Shown: positions 6,374 through 9,718 of the stretch, piece by piece
Position numbering within the stretch: position 1 is the first letter of the stretch
Layout: each line of letters starts with the position of its first letter
Source: Bacillota bacterium
GTDB taxonomy: Bacteria; Bacillota; Clostridia; Oscillospirales; Acutalibacteraceae
Length of the DNA stretch: 9,718 bases
Assembly: GCA_009786275.1 (NCBI GenBank)
Contig: WQTL01000456.1
Coordinates: 1-9,718, forward strand
Direction: 5' to 3'
Notes under the pieces: generated by a model
What the model saw: the letters and a program-made list of their open reading frames with translations, nothing else
Told to the model about the DNA's origin: nothing
The model's database searches: none
Position numbers and translations under genes: made by a program

Positions 6374-6398
6374 ATTCTCCGAAAAATCACTGATAAAT
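6367..6398 (+). promoter_or_regulatory. Promoter of the radical SAM gene with a third operator half-site
   Basis: TTGACA (6367-6372) is in the right arm of the palindrome. At 18 bases spacing lies TGATAA (6391-6396), a weak -10, within AAATCACTGATAAAT (6384-6398). That 15-mer matches the right-arm AAATCATTGACAAAT (6361-6375) at 13 of 15 positions and starts 23 bases after it, roughly two helical turns. GATAAT at 6401-6406 with an upstream TG is another -10 candidate but would place the start site beyond the AAGGGG ribosome binding site (6407-6412). Confidence 0.5.
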
Positions 6399-6421
6399 GG
6401 GATAATAAGGGGAAATATCGC

Positions 6422-7282
6422 ATGATTACTGACAATTGTTGCCTATGCCCCCGCCGCTGCCCCTCCCGCGCCAATGGCCTGTGCGGCGAGCGCGATTTCA
6501 CCCACGCCCGCGTGGCCAAAACCATGCTCCACCGCTGGGAGGAGCCCTGCGTCAGCGGGGCGCGCGGCACGGGGGCGGTGTTTTTCGCGGGCTGCAACCT
6601 GCGCTGCGTCTTCTGCCAGAACCACCGGATCAGCCAGCCGCGGCCTGTAGGGGCGGCGTGCCAGCCGCCCGCATACGAGCAAGCCGACGCCCCCCGCCTG
6701 GCAGAACAATTCTGGCGGCTCCACGCCGAGGGCGCGGAGAGCATCAGCCTGATTTCGCCCACCCACGTGCTGCCCGTTGCCCGCGAGGCCATGCGCCTGG
6801 CGAAGGGCCAGGGCTTCCCCCTGCGTTTCGTGTGGAATTCCAACGCCTATGAGAACCCGGAGGCTTTGCGGACCCTCGAGGGGCTTGTCGGTCTCTACCT
6901 GCCCGATTTGAAATACTTTGACGATGCCATGGCGTTGGCGTACTCCGCGGCGCCGGCGTATTTTGCGCACGCCTGCGCCGCGATCAAGGAGATGTCCCGG
7001 CAGGGCGAGGTGCTCATACGCCACATGGTGCTGCCCGGCGGGCGCAAGGACTCCATGCGCGTGCTGGATTGGATCGCGGAAAACGTTCCGGGGGCGAAAA
7101 TCAGCCTGCTGGCGCAGTATACGCCCATGTACCGCGCGGCAGAACACCCGCCCTTGCACCGCCGCCTGACCGCTTTTGAATACGAAAGCGCGGCGGAATA
7201 CGCCCTTTCCCTTGGGCTGCAGGGCTATTTTCAACAGCGGGAGGCCGCCACGGACGCATACACGCCAAATTTTCACGCATAA
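6422..7282 (+). CDS. PflX-like radical SAM protein (COG1313-type)
   Basis: A 286-aa radical SAM enzyme. The cluster motif CX3CX2C is C58-N-L-R-C62-V-F-C65 in VFFAGCNLRCVFCQN, expected to bind the [4Fe-4S] cluster that cleaves S-adenosylmethionine. A second Cys set near the N-terminus (C6, C7, C9, C13, C21 in CCLCPRRCPSRANGLCG) is typical of the PflX group and may bind another metal or cluster. Downstream conserved segments include SPTHVLP, FVWNSNAYE, LYLPDLKYFD and IRHMVLPGG. The group resembles pyruvate formate-lyase activases, but its substrate is not established and no glycyl-radical enzyme lies here. ATG 6422 is supported by AAGGGG (6407-6412) 9 bases upstream. An in-frame palindromic repeat (6651-6670) lengthens the segment between ISQ (70-72) and LAEQFW. 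The gene is divergent from the lysin cassette and shares its control region. Confidence 0.9.
   Translation: MITDNCCLCPRRCPSRANGLCGERDFTHARVAKTMLHRWEEPCVSGARGTGAVFFAGCNLRCVFCQNHRISQPRPVGAACQPPAYEQADAPRLAEQFWRLHAEGAESISLISPTHVLPVAREAMRLAKGQGFPLRFVWNSNAYENPEALRTLEGLVGLYLPDLKYFDDAMALAYSAAPAYFAHACAAIKEMSRQGEVLIRHMVLPGGRKDSMRVLDWIAENVPGAKISLLAQYTPMYRAAEHPPLHRRLTAFEYESAAEYALSLGLQGYFQQREAATDAYTPNFHA
6647..6672. repeat. GC-rich palindromic repeat inside the radical SAM gene
   Basis: GGGCGGC (6651-6657) and GCCGCCC (6664-6670) form a perfect 7-bp inverted repeat around a 6-base spacer, preceded by TGTAG (6646-6650). From memory, TGTAGGGGCGG...CCGCCC palindromes are widespread intergenic repeats in GC-rich Clostridia. 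Here it is read in frame as residues 76-84 (VGAACQPPA) without disrupting the gene. Its right half, CAGCCGCCCGC (6662-6672), recurs exactly at 2-12. Confidence 0.55.
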
Positions 7283-7303
7283 CCTTTCGGCTACCGTCAG
7301 AAT

Positions 7304-7343
7304 CGCCCCCTTGGGGGAGATGCCGCGCAGCGAAAGAGGGGGG
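7304..7343. repeat. Small palindrome-rich repeat-like element downstream of the radical SAM gene
   Basis: CCCCC-TT-GGGGG (7306-7317) is followed by AGATGCCGCGCAGCGAAAGAGGGGGG. This looks like a variant of a short intergenic repeat common in Clostridia, of the form CCCC(T)nGGGGGAG(C/A)TG...GCG(A)AGCG..AGAGGGGG; that resemblance is from memory. The C run can pair with either the adjacent G run or the final G run. It is not followed by a T tract, so I do not call it a terminator. The rest of 7283-7390 holds nothing else I can support. Confidence 0.45.
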
Positions 7344-7390
7344 AAATCAAAAAAATTCCTGCAAACCCCAACATTTCATACTAAATTCAT

Positions 7391-7420
7391 TTGACAAATA
7401 CGGGGCGCGTCTGTTATACT
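7391..7420 (+). promoter_or_regulatory. Promoter of the mreBCD operon (extended -10)
   Basis: TTGACA (7391-7396), an 18-base spacer, and TATACT (7415-7420), with TG at 7412-7413 forming an extended -10. The start site should be near 7427, leaving a leader of about 43 nt with the ribosome binding site AGAGGAGAA (7452-7460). This is a strong constitutive-type promoter, as expected for a cell-shape operon. Confidence 0.85.
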
Positions 7421-7469
7421 ATATGCTAGATACTGGGGATGTATTGTTTCGAGAGGAGAACGCATACGC

Positions 7470-8489
7470 ATGGCAATGAAAAAGCTGTTTTCGCAGGACA
7501 TCGGCATCGATCTGGGGACGGCGAACACCCTTGTGTTCGTCAAAAGCAAGGGGATCATCATACGCGAGCCATCGGTGGTGGCGGTGGACCAGAAGGCCAA
7601 CCCGCCCCGGGTGGTGGCGGTGGGCACGCAGGCCAAGGAGATGATCGGGCGCACGCCCGGCTCCATCGTGGCGGTCCGGCCGCTGAAGGACGGGGTCATC
7701 GCCGATTTTAACATCACGGCGGACATGCTCAAGGAGTTCATACGCCGGGCGATGAACAACTCCTTCGGGCGGGCCAACGTGCTCATATGCATCCCCTCGG
7801 GCGTCACCGAGGTGGAAAAGCGCGCGGTATACGGCGCGGCCAAGGGCGCCGGGGCCAGGGAGGTCCACACCATCGAGGAGCCCATGGCGGCGGCCATCGG
7901 CGCGGGCCTGCCCGTGGGCGAGCCCACCGGCTCCATGGTGGTGGATATCGGCGGCGGCACCAGCGAGGTGGCGGTGATCTCCCTGGGGGACGTGGTGACC
8001 TCCCGCTCCACCCGGGTGGCCGGCGACAACTTCGACGACGCCATCATCGCCTACATCAAAAAGAAGTACAACCTCCTGGTGGGCGAGCGCACGGCAGAGA
8101 ATATCAAGACGACCATCGGCTCCGCCTTCCCCTACGAGGGCGAGGGCACCATGATCATCAAGGGCCGCAACCTGATGGACGGCCTGCCCAAGCACGTGGA
8201 GATCACCGCCGAGGAGATACGCGAGGCCCTGGCGGACCCCGTCAACCAGATCCTCGACGCCATCCGCGCCACTTTGGAGCGCACCCCCCCCGAGCTTGCC
8301 GCCGACATCATCGACCACGGGATCATGCTCACCGGCGGCGGGGCGCTGCTGCGGGGCATCGACCAGCTGATCTCCAGCGAGACGAAGATCCCCGTGCATA
8401 TCGCCGAGAACCCCCTGGACTGCGTTGTGGACGGCACGGGCCTGTGCCTGGAAAACAGCCATCTGTACCATACCAACGAGGACGATTAA
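7470..8489 (+). CDS. mreB: Rod shape-determining actin homologue MreB
   Basis: A 339-aa cytoskeletal ATPase that polymerises on the inner face of the membrane and directs lateral wall synthesis. Actin-fold nucleotide motifs are clear: phosphate 1 D14-LGTANT20, phosphate 2 D159-IGGGT164, and the adenosine loop G289-GGALLRG. Length is normal for MreB, with no insertion or truncation. ATG 7470 (MAMKKLFSQDIGIDLG) is 10 bases after AGAGGAGAA; a second in-frame ATG at 7476 is possible, but its spacing is less suitable. MKKLF at the N-terminus may act as a short membrane-contact segment, which is inference. It heads a tight operon: mreC starts three bases after its stop. Confidence 0.97.
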   Translation: MAMKKLFSQDIGIDLGTANTLVFVKSKGIIIREPSVVAVDQKANPPRVVAVGTQAKEMIGRTPGSIVAVRPLKDGVIADFNITADMLKEFIRRAMNNSFGRANVLICIPSGVTEVEKRAVYGAAKGAGAREVHTIEEPMAAAIGAGLPVGEPTGSMVVDIGGGTSEVAVISLGDVVTSRSTRVAGDNFDDAIIAYIKKKYNLLVGERTAENIKTTIGSAFPYEGEGTMIIKGRNLMDGLPKHVEITAEEIREALADPVNQILDAIRATLERTPPELAADIIDHGIMLTGGGALLRGIDQLISSETKIPVHIAENPLDCVVDGTGLCLENSHLYHTNEDD

Positions 8490-8492
8490 CCT

Positions 8493-9320
8493 TTGAAGCG
8501 ATTCTGGAAAAACGCCGCGGTGCGCGTGTTCGCCGCGGTCCTGGCGATGCTGGCGGCGGGCTCCCTGCTGTCGCTCGCGCTGCGTGGTAAAACCTCCCCC
8601 TTCACCTCTGCCGTAGGGCTGGTCACCAGCCCCCTGCAGGGGCTTTGCGCCTCTCTGGCGAACTACGCGAAGGACTTCGCCGCCTACTTCCGCTCCTCCG
8701 CCGCGCTCCAGGAGGAACTGGATAAGCTGCGGGCGGAGAATGACTCCCTTCGCGAGCGCTTGGTGGGCTACGACGACGCGATAAAGAAGCTTTCCACCTA
8801 CGAAAAATTCCTGGAGCTCAAAAAGGAGAACCCCAATTTCAAGTTCGCCGAGGCCAGCATCATCCTGATAGACCCCGCCAGCCAGTTCGGCACCTTCACC
8901 CTGGGCCGCGGCAGCATTTCAGGGATCAAGGTACAGGATCCCGTGCTCTACGGCAAATACCTGGTGGGCGTGGTGAGCAAGGTGGATCTGACCTCCTGCG
9001 TGGTGGAGACCATCCTCAACCCGCACGTGAGCGTCGCGATATACGAGACCGCCACGGGGGAGATCGGCACGGAGAACACCACCATGCAGCTGGGGGAGCA
9101 GGGCCTTTGCGCGGTGACGCAGCTGCCGCGCACCACGGCCATCATCCCCGGGGCGATCATCTGCACCTCGGGCCGGGGCGGCGTCTATCCGAAGGACCTC
9201 ATCGTCGGCACCGTGACGGACGTCGTGGACGACGACCAGAACGTATCGGCCATCGCCATCGTGCAGCCCGCGGCGGATTTCGCGGCGCTGCGGGATGTGT
9301 TCGTGCTGATTGGGCAGTGA
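8493..9320 (+). CDS. mreC: Rod shape-determining protein MreC
   Basis: A 275-aa bitopic protein linking MreB to the extracellular elongation enzymes, in particular class B PBPs. It has a basic N-terminus (MKRFWKNAAVR), one membrane helix (about residues 11-30), a coiled coil (about 67-95, ALQEELDKLRAENDSLRERL), and the two small beta-barrel domains typical of MreC (about 115-270), including DPASQFGTFTLGRGSISGIKVQDPV and IVGTVTDVVDDDQNVSAIAIVQPAADFAALRDVFVL. The TTG start at 8493 is supported by GAGGA (8478-8482), 10 bases upstream within the end of mreB, and by the absence of another start before the membrane helix. Spacing to mreB is 3 bases and to mreD 1 base, so the three are translated from one message. 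Confidence 0.95.
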   Translation: MKRFWKNAAVRVFAAVLAMLAAGSLLSLALRGKTSPFTSAVGLVTSPLQGLCASLANYAKDFAAYFRSSAALQEELDKLRAENDSLRERLVGYDDAIKKLSTYEKFLELKKENPNFKFAEASIILIDPASQFGTFTLGRGSISGIKVQDPVLYGKYLVGVVSKVDLTSCVVETILNPHVSVAIYETATGEIGTENTTMQLGEQGLCAVTQLPRTTAIIPGAIICTSGRGGVYPKDLIVGTVTDVVDDDQNVSAIAIVQPAADFAALRDVFVLIGQ

Positions 9321-9321
9321 A

Positions 9322-9718
9322 ATGAAAAATTTATTCCGCAACAAAAAATACCTCCGCCGCGCCCTGCTCGGGGCGCTGGTGTTCCTGACGGCCATGGCGC
9401 AGAACGTGCCACTGCTGCCGGGCATCTATGGTGTGCGCCCCCTGCCCCTGCTGCCCCTCGTGATCGCCATCGCCGTGCTGGACCAGGCGCTGCCGGGGGT
9501 GCTCTTCGGGGCCGCGGCAGGCCTGCTGTGGGACCTGAGCAGCCCGGCGGCCATACCGCACGCGCTTTATCTCGTCACCGCGGCGTTCGTGTGCGCCATG
9601 CTCATGCGCTACGTGCTGATACGCAATAAGCTCACGGTGAGCCTGCTGATGCTCCTGTTCACGGCCGGGTACCTGCTCATGCGCTGGGGCACGGACTACG
9701 CCCGCCTGCCGGGCGCGC
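9322..9718 (+). CDS. mreD: Rod shape-determining membrane protein MreD (partial, runs off the right edge)
   Basis: ATG 9322 opens a frame that continues without a stop to the end of the window, giving 132 residues of the N-terminal part. The product starts MKNLFRNKKYLRRALL and is very hydrophobic, with about four helices visible (LLGALVFLTAMAQNVPLL, PLLPLVIAIAVLDQ, VLFGAAAGLLWDLSS, LVTAAFVCAMLMRYVLI and the beginning of another). GAAAGLLWDLSS matches the conserved (G)xxxGLLxDl motif of MreD, an integral membrane partner of MreC. The start is one base after the mreC stop, with only a weak purine site (GGGCAGTGAA) before it, so translation is likely coupled. The last part of the protein lies outside the window. 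Confidence 0.92.
   Translation, partial: MKNLFRNKKYLRRALLGALVFLTAMAQNVPLLPGIYGVRPLPLLPLVIAIAVLDQALPGVLFGAAAGLLWDLSSPAAIPHALYLVTAAFVCAMLMRYVLIRNKLTVSLLMLLFTAGYLLMRWGTDYARLPGA

Noticed and set aside
7419..8471. 350-aa minus-strand frame opposite mreB
   Set aside because: Antisense shadow of MreB with a His/Gly/Ala/Asp-rich composition and no family resemblance. The same reasoning removes 6443-7276 (minus), 2426-3094 (minus) and 4063-4773 (minus).

Overview
The window reads as a chromosomal stretch from a GC-rich, rod-shaped member of the Clostridia, with an Oscillospiraceae-like gut Firmicute as the best guess. The reasons are a strongly G/C-ending codon pattern, SigA-type TTGACA/TATAAT promoters, purine-rich AAAGGAG-type ribosome binding sites, GTG and TTG starts, an mreBCD operon, a PbpA-type transpeptidase, a clostridial-phage-style NlpC/P60 lysin and small GC-rich palindromic repeats. 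The taxonomic call is inference; there is no rRNA or other marker gene here.

Layout: (1) 40-1649, a GPH/MelB-type sugar:cation symporter with its own extended -10 promoter. (2) 1669-5115, a consensus promoter, then a ~125-nt structured RNA ending in an intrinsic terminator (1787-1827), then a class B penicillin-binding protein (1856-3223) and the ribosome-associated GTPase TypA/BipA (3298-5115). No promoter is visible between the terminator and the PBP gene, so transcription of the PBP appears to depend on read-through, which makes the RNA a candidate attenuator or unknown riboregulator. (3) 5116-6420, an accessory insert on the minus strand: a 49-aa unknown protein and an NlpC/P60 lysin-like hydrolase in a translationally coupled pair, with a promoter and a terminator of their own. 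Its promoter lies in an AT-rich divergent region built around a near-perfect 32-bp palindrome plus a third copy of the half-site. (4) 6422-7282, a PflX-like radical SAM protein transcribed away from the lysin cassette, carrying an in-frame palindromic repeat. (5) 7283-7390, repeat-like intergenic DNA. (6) 7391-9718, an extended -10 promoter followed by mreB, mreC and the beginning of mreD, which runs off the right edge.

Functionally, much of the window concerns the cell envelope: a peptidoglycan transpeptidase, a peptidoglycan hydrolase-like protein and the MreBCD elongation machinery. The MreBCD genes and the PBP are host housekeeping genes; the lysin cassette looks acquired from a phage or integrative element. 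The parts least explained by known families are the PBP leader RNA and the shared operator between the lysin cassette and the radical SAM gene. No CRISPR array, tRNA, rRNA, transposase or integrase was seen.
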